The notes below the pieces were generated by a model that saw nothing but the letters and a program-made list of their open reading frames with translations, made no database searches and was not told the origin of the DNA. From NCBI GenBank assembly GCA_946965045.2, contig OX337229.1:2542001-2606000 (forward strand): a DNA stretch of 64,000 nucleotides, read 5' to 3'. Of the stretch, positions 1-10,780 are shown in pieces; position 1 is the first letter of the stretch; every line of letters starts with the position of its first letter. This DNA is from Epithemia pelagica (lineage: Eukaryota > Bacillariophyta > Bacillariophyceae > Surirellales > Surirellaceae). Position numbers and translations under genes: made by a program.

Positions 1-855
1 TTTTGGAACAGTTTACAGAATGATATATTTCGCATTCTTCGACATGGAACTGTACATGCACGAAGTGCGGTTTTATTCGTCATTCATATCAGCTGCCTCT
101 TTCCGGAAGTTCCAGGTCCCGTTCTAGAAGCTGTTATAAGAGAATGCATCCGTCATATCGCCACATTTCCCATTGCCGATAACACTGTTTCTGAAACAAC
201 TCAGAATGAAGGAAATAACTATGACAACAATGACCAAGAGTTCTCTCCATTTGAAGATGGCAGTCACCATATCACAGTTGTTGCTCGAAACAAGGGCCCG
301 ACGTATGATGTGCTTGATATTACTTCTAGTACCCGAGGCAGCACACTTACGACCGACACGAACGAGGCTATCGAAGTACACAACATGGTGGATGGCATTG
401 TGAGCAAAACTCTCATGCCAGAAGATGTAATTGCCGTGAGTTCCGTTCTACTGTGCGTGGCACAAGCGGTACGTCGAAAAGAATGGATGCCGGATGAACA
501 TATTTCGAGATCCCTGTGTTTGGCTCCCGAAATATTGGCCGACCTGGATGTACGCAATGCCGTCTTTTTGACAGAGGCAGGATTGCCCCTGAATGCCGGA
601 CTGGCCATTTTGGAAGCCGAGGGCCTGGTGGAGACCACTGTGGAACAGCGAGGTGTGTTTCGAAGCAAGACCGTTGTCCAGTTCGTTGCATCCAAACGAG
701 ACATTGGGGTCGAGATTGAACATGGACCTGCCAGTGGCGTTAGCAACAAAATTCTTGGAGGTAGTACGGCACGCATGAATTACGGACGACGAATTGTAAG
801 CTTGGACAGGACTCGAAATCGACGTGAACTGAACACAAAGATTCGATTGGCCTAG
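1..855 (+). CDS. 3' part of an unrecognised protein gene (5' end outside window)
   Basis: Frame 1 is open from the first base to the TAG at 853-855, giving about 284 residues with no start in the window, so the gene enters from the left. The first 50 residues look helical and hydrophobic. An acidic Asn-rich linker follows, then a mixed alpha/beta stretch, and the tail is basic. No catalytic motif or known family was recognised. An internal ATG at 310 is possible as a start, but continuous coding-like sequence upstream argues against it. The next gene, on the opposite strand, ends 286 bp downstream, so the two are convergent. Confidence 0.6.
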   Translation, partial: FWNSLQNDIFRILRHGTVHARSAVLFVIHISCLFPEVPGPVLEAVIRECIRHIATFPIADNTVSETTQNEGNNYDNNDQEFSPFEDGSHHITVVARNKGPTYDVLDITSSTRGSTLTTDTNEAIEVHNMVDGIVSKTLMPEDVIAVSSVLLCVAQAVRRKEWMPDEHISRSLCLAPEILADLDVRNAVFLTEAGLPLNAGLAILEAEGLVETTVEQRGVFRSKTVVQFVASKRDIGVEIEHGPASGVSNKILGGSTARMNYGRRIVSLDRTRNRRELNTKIRLA

Positions 856-1141
856 ACATGCACGGTAGACTTGAAGAAACTGTTTTAAATGTTAGTAAGA
901 GTGTAAAGCTTACTTGTTGATGAATCTTCCAATAAACGTAGGTCATAGTTTTAACTTCATACAAGGTGATTGATGAAGAGGGTAGAGAAACTTTATGTTA
1001 GGCGATCGGCGCCGTTGTTTGTCGCAGGTCTGCACGAAACAGTTTTCCTTGCTATCATTTCCTACTTGGTGCAAATTTATCTGTGCACTTGAAATTGGTA
1101 TGACAGTTCTTGTGGAATAAGTTTTCGATTGTTGCCGTTTA

Positions 1142-2185
1142 TTACCGTTCATGTGTGTAGGTTGCGCTAGGAAATTGACGACACAAGTAATAGATTACAT
1201 TTCGCTCTGGCCGCTTGCATGTTAGAGCGTACTGAAGGGGAAGTTTTCTCTCCACCGATGGAATCGAGATGGTGGAAGTGTCCATTGCTTGAATGGCTTC
1301 ATAGTCAAACGAGGCCTCACATGCAAGGTGAATTGGGAGTTTTCCATCCACACGACTCATGGTTTTGGTCGCCTCGGGACATATCATGGCCCATTTCTCC
1401 GCCACATAGGAGCTCCATCCACCAGGCACAAAGCTGCGTTCACCTAAATCTTTTTCCTTGTACAACCAGAGGCGTAAAAACATGTGCAGTGGGTACTCTG
1501 TGCAATCTGTCGGCAATGGTCGACACACCGAAGTTTCGCAATACTCGATGCACTTGTAAAGCACTCTGGAAATTACAAGACCCTGCGCCGCACACTGATA
1601 CCTTGTCCATTGTTTGCGCAGCAGAATATGGAGAGGATATTCATTGTCGTAGTTGGGTATTCCCCAACCTTGTGGGTACGTTTCAGTTAGGAATTCGATG
1701 AGATCATAGTTTCTGTCCTTACACGCCCTATGTAGAGGGATATTTCCGTTCGCGTCTCGTGCATGAACCGTCATTGGATTGTTTTTGTAGATACGAATCG
1801 TCCTATGAGGACGCCACCTAAAGAAGCTTTCATGATGGAGAGAAAGATCAACTTTGCCCTTGACGGGTTCTAGTGATGAAAATGTGAGAGATTTGAGGTT
1901 CAAGGATACCACAATGCACAATGACCGCACCACGTACCAGGAGAACGCCAGGACATTGTACCGCCTTTCTGAGACGAAGCACAATACGAATGGAGCCTCA
2001 AGACCTGTTTTGCTACGTTGCATTTTGTTTGATAAGACCTCTGAAATCAGAAAGGATAGGGATGCCCGGATGCGAGATTTGTCATACATGAAACATGACC
2101 TCAAACGTGGACGTCTCGCTTGGGTTGGGTGGTCGGAGGGCGACACGATCGAAGCGAGTCGCGCACGCGACTGGATCTGCACCAA
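1142..2185 (-). CDS. Ankyrin-repeat protein
   Basis: The C-terminal two thirds carry ankyrin-like repeats with the pattern GNIPLHRACKD, then EYPLHILL, EYPLHMFL and GKLPIHLACE, each followed by a helical segment. This is the degenerate LPLH/IPLHxAC style common in diatom ankyrin families. Such proteins are protein-interaction scaffolds; no partner can be read from the sequence. The N-terminal roughly 110 residues are basic and show no domain, and the open frame begins at a non-ATG codon, so the true start is uncertain. It may lie at an internal Met near 2017, or an upstream exon may be missing. Repeats are confident from about 1150 to 1830. The gene is convergent with the truncated gene at the window start. 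Confidence 0.6.
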   Translation of the reverse strand: MVQIQSRARLASIVSPSDHPTQARRPRLRSCFMYDKSRIRASLSFLISEVLSNKMQRSKTGLEAPFVLCFVSERRYNVLAFSWYVVRSLCIVVSLNLKSLTFSSLEPVKGKVDLSLHHESFFRWRPHRTIRIYKNNPMTVHARDANGNIPLHRACKDRNYDLIEFLTETYPQGWGIPNYDNEYPLHILLRKQWTRYQCAAQGLVISRVLYKCIEYCETSVCRPLPTDCTEYPLHMFLRLWLYKEKDLGERSFVPGGWSSYVAEKWAMICPEATKTMSRVDGKLPIHLACEASFDYEAIQAMDTSTISIPSVERKLPLQYALTCKRPERNVIYYLCRQFPSATYTHER

Positions 2186-2280
2186 TGTTCCGTCTGCACA
2201 TCCATCTGCAGTGCCATCGAAGGCACCTTCTAAAGAGGAGGCATGACAACCACCACTAGAGAGGAAAGCTTTGTGGCTGC

Positions 2281-5175
2281 ATGAGACCCTGTTTGTTCCA
2301 TGCCAGCACTGTACTTCCGTTGCTTTGGCCTACTTTAGTTCAAGCCAGTAAAGCGACCGCCTTTGTAGCTGGGAAAGCTTCAATCGTCTCTTCGTCCGTG
2401 GCGCCATCAGCAGCTCATCCAGACGCACTTTTGAAAACAACGACTGGAAAACATAGAGTTCACGCCTTTGTCCCACCCCTCGTCGGATTTCGTTTCTTCA
2501 CAAGTCGTTCTATCCGACGCTGCTGTGTGTCGTCCGGCAGACGGACCAAGTCTTCGACGCGGTTCCAGTCATTAAATTCTCGGTTGACGCCCTTATCCTT
2601 CGGCACCACCAACTACTACATTCATTCACAGTCTCGAAGCAGCAAAATGCAGCACCATGGCACCGATGATCATGAACCGGATTTTCCTCTCACGAAAGAC
2701 TGCAGCTTCATGTTTGACGGTAGGATTGTGGCTCGCAACCTTCCACGATGATATTCTGTCGAAGAAATTCAAAAACAAAAGCCCCAGCATCACTCCATTG
2801 ATCCAGGATTGGTAGTGCCCGGTTTGGGACCCTTGCATTACCGCCCTTTGAAACCTTTCATCCGACCCAACGCTTTGGTTGATGAGGGCACCGAGACGTT
2901 CTCTTCGGGTGATCCACCACGCGGAACCCAAGACCACAAGGACGATTCATGGAATGCCACCACCGCGATAAGCCTCTATCTTTATCATGAGAAACAACAA
3001 GAGCCAAATTCTTCTGTCGCAGCTCATGCATCTGATCGATCGATACCACAATCACCGAAAACGATACTCTTGCAGGTGAACCGGGATTCGGACGAGACCC
3101 TCGAACGAACACTAAAGAGGTTGCATCTCAATCTCATGAAAAAACTGCAACCGAACATCAAGAAAAAGAAGAACAAAAAGAGAAAGGAATCGTCCGAGGC
3201 GGTCCCCGAGGCTTCGTCTCACGAGCCTTTACTTCGATTTTCGGTGCACAAGCTTGTCCCATCTAAAACGACAAGCAACGATGGTGATCAAGGCTTGTCC
3301 TTTGGTGAGGAATGGGCAGATTGTCTACACTTGCCCAATTGCCAAGTTTGGGAAGCGGCTTCACACACTCCGCTTGCTGTCCGTATGGAGTGGACAGAGT
3401 CTTTGCAAACAACCGAGGTGCCGTCATCATTCACGTTCTTAGTGGAAGCCAACACTCCTACCATCACGTCTGTCCAAACCTTTGAGGATTTTCAGGCTCA
3501 TATCTTTGTGGGAGTTCCCCTGTTCATCTCAGCGTGTAGCATCTTTTCAAAATCGGTACGCGTAGATTGGTACTGCGAATCGGAAACAAACCATGAGAGT
3601 GGTTCCAAGCAACGCCTGGTTTGGGAGCACCAACAAGAACAACAGAATACTCCATGTTTCATCCCCGAGGCCAAGCATATCGGAAAACGAATTGCTGTGA
3701 TTCTCAAACCGGTTACTGAAACCGATAATCACGCTATCGACCGAAAACATTTTGATGAAGTATGTGGGAGCGAGGAAGCATATATCTTTGAGCGGTCGGT
3801 TCAAGGATGCCCAGAAAACCTTCTGTTAAGTTTAAGAGGACCTCAATGGACACAAGGGCTGTTACATCAACTTCATCACCAAAAAAAGAACAAAGATGTT
3901 GATGGGACATTGATTCGTGTCATGACCTATAATGTCTTGGCGGATCAAAATGCGTTTGCCGACAAGGCAAACGGTGAAGTTACGTCTTGCTACAAATCAT
4001 ATGTGTCACCCGAAATTTTGGCCAAGAGACGGCGCCTTCCTCTGGTTTTACATGAAATTTTGTCCTATCAAGCAGATGTGATTTGTTTACAGGAAGTAGA
4101 TCCTCATATTTATACGAGCCTTTTGGAACCGATCCTGAGCCACTTTCGCTATCGAGGATTCTTTTCGCCCAAGAGACCACGACAAAAGTCGAATGGTGGA
4201 TCGCAAAAGGCCAACCTCAACAATGGAACCAATGACACGCCCACAAATCAACAAAGTTTTTCTGTTTCAAACGAAGGATGTGCCATGTTTTGGTCGCTGG
4301 ATCGATTTGAACACGTGCCACATGTACATGATAACTCGTTCTTGGTTCGTGATATTTTGCAGGAACACCAACGAATGCGGAATGATCCATCTCCGTCGAG
4401 GACAAGCTGGAATGAGTCGACCAACGCCATTTTGGAACTCTTGGAGAATTGTCCGGACTTGGATGACACTGTAGCCCATCAACTGGGCCATGTTGTGCAA
4501 ATTGTCCCACTCCGAGTCAAAGAGGTCTCAGGTTCCAACAATTCCATCCCAAAGACTTTGGTCGCGACAAATACGCATTTGTTCTTTCATCCATTTGCCA
4601 GTCACATTCGTGTCATTCAAGCCTTGTTCATTGCCAAGCGCTTGTCTCAAGTCTTGCAAAAGCAGCGCGAGCTCAGTGTTGGCGACAAGAGTGCCATTGC
4701 AACTGTTTTGTGTGGAGATTTCAATTCTGGTTTGATGAATGCGGGTGGCCAATTGTTGATGAAGAAGCACGTGGGTAAGAACTCTAGGAACTTGCAGGTA
4801 CATCTCAATTCCTTCAAGTATGACAGTTATGAGGACGAGAGCGAAATCTCCGGGGTTCAAACTACGAGTGATTCAAAAAGTGTTTATCAATATGACTTTC
4901 CATCTCTCAGTCTACCCGATCACCATGAGTTTCCGGATCTTGCGTCGGCCATGGTGGAGTACCCTCCTGTGACACATTGCGTGGATGGTTTTTGGGGAAC
5001 GCTCGATCACATTTTGATGGATTCCAGGGCCTTGGTGGCAGTCGGGAATGCACCCATGCCCACATTGGAAGAGGTGCAGCGTCATACGGCCATGCCGTCC
5101 GAGAATCTTCCCAGTGACCACGTGAGCCTTGTGGTGGACTTGCGGTTTGACGAAACCCAGATAGGAGATGAATGA
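2281..5175 (+). CDS. PDE12-like endonuclease/exonuclease/phosphatase-family nuclease
   Basis: The C-terminal half is an EEP-fold nuclease of the CCR4/PDE12 type. It reads YNVLADQ, then CLQEVD with the metal-binding Glu, TNTHLFFHP, GDFNSG, and LPSDHVSLV with the catalytic Asp-His. PDE12 removes 2',5'-oligoadenylate and poly(A) tails. The order of blocks upstream, including a Lys-rich linker, also resembles PDE12. The frame from ATG 2281 is broken only by TGA 2749-2751, which lies inside a likely intron. The donor is GTAGGA at 2720 and the acceptor AG is at 2806 or 2815 (87 or 96 nt, both frame-neutral). The N-terminus looks like a signal peptide followed by ATAFVAG, which resembles the diatom plastid ASAFAP-type site, but mitochondrial targeting is also possible. 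A downstream ATG at 2647 is an alternative start. Confidence 0.8.
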
Positions 5176-5259
5176 TTGCAACAATCCAACCAGATTGGAT
5201 TGTGACATGACAGGACTTGGAACGGTACAAAAAATATCATCAACCAAGATTGTGGTTCG

Positions 5260-7079
5260 TTACTCGTCCGGACAATCTTCACGATTGTCGGTAGTACCAT
5301 TGTTGCTCACGGGTAAGTAATCCAGTTCGGTGGAACCATTGCCCGTGCTGTCCCCCGTGCCAACGGATTCACAATCCACTGCCAACGACGTGACTTGTCG
5401 GCGGGCTCGATGGTAGTCCCCAATGTTGTACAGGCAGACAATGGCCAGACCAAAAAAGAGATTGAGAGAGGCCAGTCCCCATGCCATGTTGAACCCCGAT
5501 TCGTTCAAGACGGAGAACAAGAGAGCGGGTAAGAAGGACAAGATATCGGCTGCCAGCTGCATAATGCCCATGAGTTCGGTTTGGGAATCATTGGGCATGA
5601 GATTCATAAAAATGGTCGTATCCATGGGACTGAGCCATCCAAAAAAGATGCCCCAGAGGACTGAAAATCCAACGGCAGTTCCCATGAATCCTGGACCAGT
5701 CAAGAAGATGGAGGCTCCTGTGGTGGACACAATAAAGCCGGCGTTGCAAATCATGGCCGATTTGACTGGACTGTTGAACCACGCCGACAAGTAGCTACCC
5801 ATATAACTTCCCGGAATACCCATTACCAGTACTACTAAAAAGACCAAGGCAATTTCGTTGGCTGTCATGTCCAGCACTTCTTTGAGGTAGGTTGTGGCAA
5901 TTGATGAAAAGGCTGTCATCTAGAGAAACGAGAGTGGCGCGTTGCGCAACAAGAATGTGAGAAGAACAGGTGTCCTTTGACATTAAAAAAAGCACAGTTT
6001 CGGTTCCATTTTCGTACCGCAGCTTCGGCAAACATCATTTGAATGGTCGCCCACATGAGTGCCCGATAGTCTCGTACAATTCGACGAGCGGTATGGGCCA
6101 CCTTGACAAAGCCATGGGTCCACAAACTGTGTCCCGGTGGCAATCGACTGACGGCGGGTCGATTGCGAAACAAGAATTTCCACGTCATGGCAAAGCAAGT
6201 GAAACAAATGGTTGCAGTAAAGATTTGACCGATGCGAGCTGTACCGACATCGTCGGTCCCCAAAATGGACGCTGTTCCAAACACTTGAATCAAAAAGACA
6301 AGCATCGACACGTAGGCAATGACATTGTACGAAGCATTGTATTGCGCCTTTTCGTGGTGATCTTGTGTGAGCTCCGATGTGTAGGCGTAGGCCGCCGCTG
6401 CATGCATATCGTACAAGACATAGGAGACGACTTGCAAGACGGCCACCACAAACCAGGTACGTGGTCCCACAAAGATTTCGAGTCCCTTGACCGTGGCCAA
6501 GGCCAAGGCCGACACGGCTGCCACTTGTCGTCGATAGGGTGTATGGTCTACCACGGCCCCAATAAAGGGCATGGATAAGGATCCCAACAAACCTGAGAAA
6601 ATGGCAATGTTGGACAAGAGCGAAGAAGGTCGAAATCCGTACACCTTGCAAAAGGATGCCACGTCGTCGCCATTGCCATCTTCTTCTTCTTCTTCGGGTA
6701 GATTACAATTCAGCTTGGCTGCGGCTTGTGCCAATTCCAACAAGGCAGGACCAAGAAACATGGAACTCATCATGATATGACCACGTGCGTACATGTCAAT
6801 GGACAATCCTGTGGCTTCCACAGGAGCATGATCAAACCGCCAAAAGCGGGGAACCCATTGCATGACAGGAGGATGTCCAAAGTCATGTTGTTCGTCCAGG
6901 GGACTCTTGGTTTGGTGAAATCCAATTTGTCCATTGTCGTTCACAACGACGGCGGCAGTTCCACCAGCAGGGTCCATGGTGTTGTTGGTGTCCGCCAAGG
7001 AAAAGGTGGACGTTCCAGTAGTGTTCTCTGTAGGATCATCATCAGGAGTGACGATGGAACTGTCATGAGCTTTGAGCAT
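5260..7079 (-). CDS. MFS transporter, Atg22-like (paralogue 1)
   Basis: Two exons: 7079-6018 and 5919-5260, about 573 residues. The 98-nt intron has donor GTACGA and acceptor TTTCTCTAG. Splicing joins MMFAEAA directly to MTAFSSIATTYLK. About eleven or twelve hydrophobic segments follow an acidic polar N-terminus. Motifs such as GAVVDHTPYRRQ after TM2-3 and MDTTIFMNLMP in the second half are typical of MFS/Atg22-like carriers, whose known members export amino acids from the vacuole. The substrate here is unknown. The start was chosen at 7079 (MLKAHDSS) because the paralogue at 38.4-40.5 kb begins with the matching MLRADDS. An in-frame upstream ATG exists at 7217. It is convergent with the nuclease gene, 84 bp away. 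Confidence 0.8.
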
Positions 7080-7861
7080 GATGATATTTTCGTGTTTGAG
7101 CTGACCTGTTTCCTGTCTTGGATGAGATGGATGTTGTTGTCGACCTATGCTCTGTAGATTTGATTGTCCGGTTGGCCTCTTCCCAACAAAAAAGTCTGCT
7201 CTATTGGCTTCATTCATGCAATCTGCGGTAACCGACGTGTCTTCCTATCAGCGACCAAAACGACGCAAAGGGTCGCTCTTAAGTCACCCGACAAGACATC
7301 TGTTGCAGTCATCTGTTCTCTGATGCGAATTTTGTTGTTCTTCGTTCGAAAATGAGAAGGTTCCACAGAGCGTTCGAGGAATAGTACACTTTGACCCTAT
7401 AGTCAATTGATCATAGCCCCTCGCTGCTCCGTTGAAGTTCTGAAAATCAAAGTCGTTGCCGGCTGGATTTACTATTGCCCAAAGCCCCCAAACCTTTCAC
7501 TCCAAGCGCGGTGAGTTCGCCCTCATCACAAACTCACCACAACCATCCAGTCAAAAGTGAAAAGTCAAAACCGCTCGCACGGTTTTCTTGTGTTTGACAC
7601 CACAGTGTCAAATCCATCCACAATCCACAACAAACAACTGTGCGAGTTTCCCAACAAGACAGACACTACACACAAGAGACTCTCTCCCCCGAATTGATAA
7701 AGTGCGAGCGAACTCCTTTTGCAAGCCTCAATCCAAAAGACACAAGTCCGGTTGTTTGACCTGACGCCGGTTTCGCTTTTTTCTGGTCCGTGTGTGGGAA
7801 CCGAATCGCTACATTCCTTTCATAAAATATAACACAACAACAACCCAGAAAAAAAGAGAAG
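7080..7861. other. Divergent intergenic/promoter region
   Basis: This 780-bp gap separates divergent gene starts and holds no convincing ORF. It contains A-rich and C-rich low-complexity stretches and, close to the plus-strand start, an ACAACAACAACC-type leader. No recognisable TATA box or operator was found. It presumably serves as promoter for both the MFS transporter and the receiver-domain gene. Confidence 0.4.
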
Positions 7862-10291
7862 ATGGTGTGTCTCGAGACGGCGGACTACATGGACTCTTCG
7901 TTTTCGGGCGATTTGTTCATTCCCTCCTCGGCATTCTTTTTGCCCTCCCAATCATCATCTCCCTTTGTGTCATCCTCTTGCCCACAATCCCTTGTCACGA
8001 CCAGCGCTCCGAGCCATGGTGTCATAAAAAGACAAGAACCACCACTTGATCCTCCACCAATGCTGTTCCCTTCACCTCCGTATACCACGAAAAAAGTGGT
8101 GGTGACACCTTCTTCTTCTTCCACAACAACAACAACATCAACAACATCATCATCATTGCCGGAAGAAGAACCTCCCATCACACCACCCCTTACACCCAGT
8201 ACATGCTCTAGCAAGAGCAGCAACAACAGCAGTCTACCCTCTCCTTCATCTTCCTGGATTCGTCTTTCTCTTTCCTCTCCTACCTTGCCGTGGGAGGGAA
8301 GGAGGCTGACGAATCCACCCGTTGTTTCGCCGCTCTGTCTGCGGAGAAGCCACTCGTATACCTGTTCGTTCCGCAGTCCAGGCACCACCAGCACTACCAC
8401 CACCACCACCACAAGGACAACCAAAACATGCGCGAGTGACACAACTACCACCAACAACAACAAGAACAAGCGGCGATGTATCTTTAGCAGTAGTGTATGG
8501 CAACAAACCAATTCTTCTTCTTCTTCGCGGTCACTGGGCTCGGGAAGCGAATCACCATCCAACAACACCAATCATACAAAAATGCTGCCACCATTACCAC
8601 CACGGCACGATGCTGCCACCACAATCACCTACCGTGAAATTCGAAAATTGGTGCAACCTCCACCGCATCGTTGTATGAACAAACCCCATTTTCGTGCCGT
8701 GACGGAGGAACCATCCATTACACCTGCACCACCACACCACCACCAACAACAACAACACGCAGAGGAAGAACCACACTCACAACAATCACAACAAGAGTCT
8801 CGGATCAATGGTCCTCCTCGGAGCTTGGCATCCTCGATTCTTCCAGACTTGCCCTATCCCATGCGACGATTCTTTCAACACGGACCACGAAGAACGCAAT
8901 TGGGAGGAGTGTACCCCATGGTGTCTCCCACTTCGATTCTTCGAAAAAGTTCCTATGGCACACCACCACCCATTCCACAAAAGAGGCGCTTGGAATTCGA
9001 GTCCAGTACAACCCCCAATTCGTCCTTTTCTGGATCGAGTTGCTGTAGTAGTGATACCAACAACAAGGATGCCTCCTCCATTACCTCCTTCAATATGGTG
9101 GATACCGTACGTCTTGCCGAAGTCAAGGAAGGAGACCGACACAAATTGGTCCATATGGAAACGACTAGTACCTCCTCGTCTTCGGGACGTTGCAGCTTAC
9201 CTGAAGAAGAAGAAGAGGATGAACGAAATTGCATGAAACAAGAGAACGAATTGCAAGCAGACGCTCAATCACCATCGTCTCCTCAAGAAGAACAAGGCTC
9301 GAACCACAAACGGGTCCATTTTGATCCTCGAGTCACTGTGACAGAGTTTGAAGACAATTGTCCTCGATACTGGTTTTCTGCCTTTGAATTGGAACGCTTG
9401 CAAAAGGAATCGGTCCATTTGGTGCAACGCTATCTCTTGGCCCATCCATCCATGATTTCCGAATACAACCAACCCCGTTTGGATCCAGTCACGGGCACAT
9501 ATCGCAAACGGGCACTCTTTTCCATCCCCATATTGCGAGCCAATTCGCAAAAAGAGGAAGAAAAAATGTTGCGCGTCGGTGACAAGAAACGACCCTGTGC
9601 CGAGTCCATGGCCAAGAGTCAAGTCAAGCAAATTCTCATTGCGGCACGCAATCATTTGGTTTCCGATTTGCTCAGTCGATCCCTCAAAACGATTTTCCCC
9701 CATGCTTCCATTTTGGCTGTCACCACTGGAGAAGAAGCCCTCCGAGTCTATAGCGATCGAGTCAGTCGCATCAATAGCAAAGACCACGCCGGTGTGATCA
9801 ATGGCTTTGATTTAGTAATTGCCGATGGACCATTGAATCGATCCTTGGTCCATGGACCAGCAACCGTCTCGCTGGATCGACTCGAACATGGTAATTTAAA
9901 TAGCAGCGACCGAAACAAGAGTTCCAGTATAACATCCAAAGCCTCCTCGCTCATGGATCTTCGCACCATGGCATCACGAGACAAGTCGTCATCATCATCT
10001 TCATCTTCACTCCCACCCTCGTGCGGAGCGGAATTGTTTCGATGCATTGGAGAAATCACCCATGCAGCGGATGCTGCTACAAATAACAAAGAGGCGAATT
10101 CAAAGTCCAAGGCCTGTCAGCTTCCTTTGCTTATTGGTCTCACGGCATCCTCTCCCAAGGAACCCGAAGGCAAGGCCATGACAGAAAATGGAGCAGGCAT
10201 TGTATGGGCTCTCCCTCCTCCCAAAATGGATGAACGGTTGCGGGATGAAATTGTTTCCAAGCTCTTGCAAAAACGTCAATCCAAGCGCTAA
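7862..10291 (+). CDS. Low-complexity protein with degenerate response-regulator receiver domain
   Basis: Single exon, 809 residues. Residues 1-470 are low complexity, rich in Ser, Thr, Pro, Asn and Gln, with runs of Ser and Thr. A conserved segment follows from KRVHFDPRVTVTEFED through PRYWFSAFELERLQ, a block I associate with many diatom nuclear proteins. From about residue 590 a receiver-like fold begins. It has QILIAARNHLVSDLL as beta1/alpha1, a TTGEEAL helix, and FDLVIADGPL, where the Asp is at the phosphoacceptor position. A C-terminal PPPKMDERL matches the Lys-Pro end of receivers. The acidic pocket near beta1 is lacking, so it is probably a pseudo-receiver. A role in regulation is inference. 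Start: first ATG after an A-rich leader. Confidence 0.7.
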   Translation: MVCLETADYMDSSFSGDLFIPSSAFFLPSQSSSPFVSSSCPQSLVTTSAPSHGVIKRQEPPLDPPPMLFPSPPYTTKKVVVTPSSSSTTTTTSTTSSSLPEEEPPITPPLTPSTCSSKSSNNSSLPSPSSSWIRLSLSSPTLPWEGRRLTNPPVVSPLCLRRSHSYTCSFRSPGTTSTTTTTTTRTTKTCASDTTTTNNNKNKRRCIFSSSVWQQTNSSSSSRSLGSGSESPSNNTNHTKMLPPLPPRHDAATTITYREIRKLVQPPPHRCMNKPHFRAVTEEPSITPAPPHHHQQQQHAEEEPHSQQSQQESRINGPPRSLASSILPDLPYPMRRFFQHGPRRTQLGGVYPMVSPTSILRKSSYGTPPPIPQKRRLEFESSTTPNSSFSGSSCCSSDTNNKDASSITSFNMVDTVRLAEVKEGDRHKLVHMETTSTSSSSGRCSLPEEEEEDERNCMKQENELQADAQSPSSPQEEQGSNHKRVHFDPRVTVTEFEDNCPRYWFSAFELERLQKESVHLVQRYLLAHPSMISEYNQPRLDPVTGTYRKRALFSIPILRANSQKEEEKMLRVGDKKRPCAESMAKSQVKQILIAARNHLVSDLLSRSLKTIFPHASILAVTTGEEALRVYSDRVSRINSKDHAGVINGFDLVIADGPLNRSLVHGPATVSLDRLEHGNLNSSDRNKSSSITSKASSLMDLRTMASRDKSSSSSSSSLPPSCGAELFRCIGEITHAADAATNNKEANSKSKACQLPLLIGLTASSPKEPEGKAMTENGAGIVWALPPPKMDERLRDEIVSKLLQKRQSKR

Positions 10292-10780
10292 GAGACTACG
10301 CCAAAGAAAACAGACAGTATATAGATGGGGGTATAGCAACAACAACGAGACGACGACAAGTCAAACAACACGCACTGGAATGTGCCACCGCGTTGGTGTG
10401 AAACGTCAGCCATTCCAAACTGCATACTATAGATTGTGGGAACATATACAAATAAGACTAATAAAGAGTAGACAAGACATTGAAACTTTTGCATGCCCTT
10501 TTCATAGGTTTATGGTGTGTTCTATTCGTTTTGTGGTCAAGTCATGGTTTGTGTTCTTCCAGGTCTATGTATGCATCTTGATGATTCTTTTTGTTTTATT
10601 GAGCGTGAAGCCCCAGGAAAAGCTCTGGGTGGCTTTTCTTTCCCTTTCTCTAGAGAATGCATGAAACAAGGCTGCTTTTGTTTTTATTTTTATGAACAGA
10701 TGGCTGCAATCAGTATCACAGAGAAACGACAAAAAGGGTAAAAAAGTCAATGAGAATGAAACTTGTCTCCATACGGAATG
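10292..10780. other. Convergent intergenic region
   Basis: About 490 bp between the stops of the receiver-domain gene and pta. It is AT-rich with T-runs, and the short ORFs have no coding character. It probably holds both 3' UTRs. Confidence 0.4.

Noticed and set aside
2749-2751. TGA in the nuclease frame as a recoding (selenocysteine) site
   Set aside because: A GT-AG intron of usual size and frame-neutral length covers it; no reason to call recoding.
7885-8571. 228-codon minus-strand ORF with long Val/Leu/Glu runs
   Set aside because: Reverse of CAA/ACC/TCT repeats coding the low-complexity N-terminus of the receiver-domain protein.
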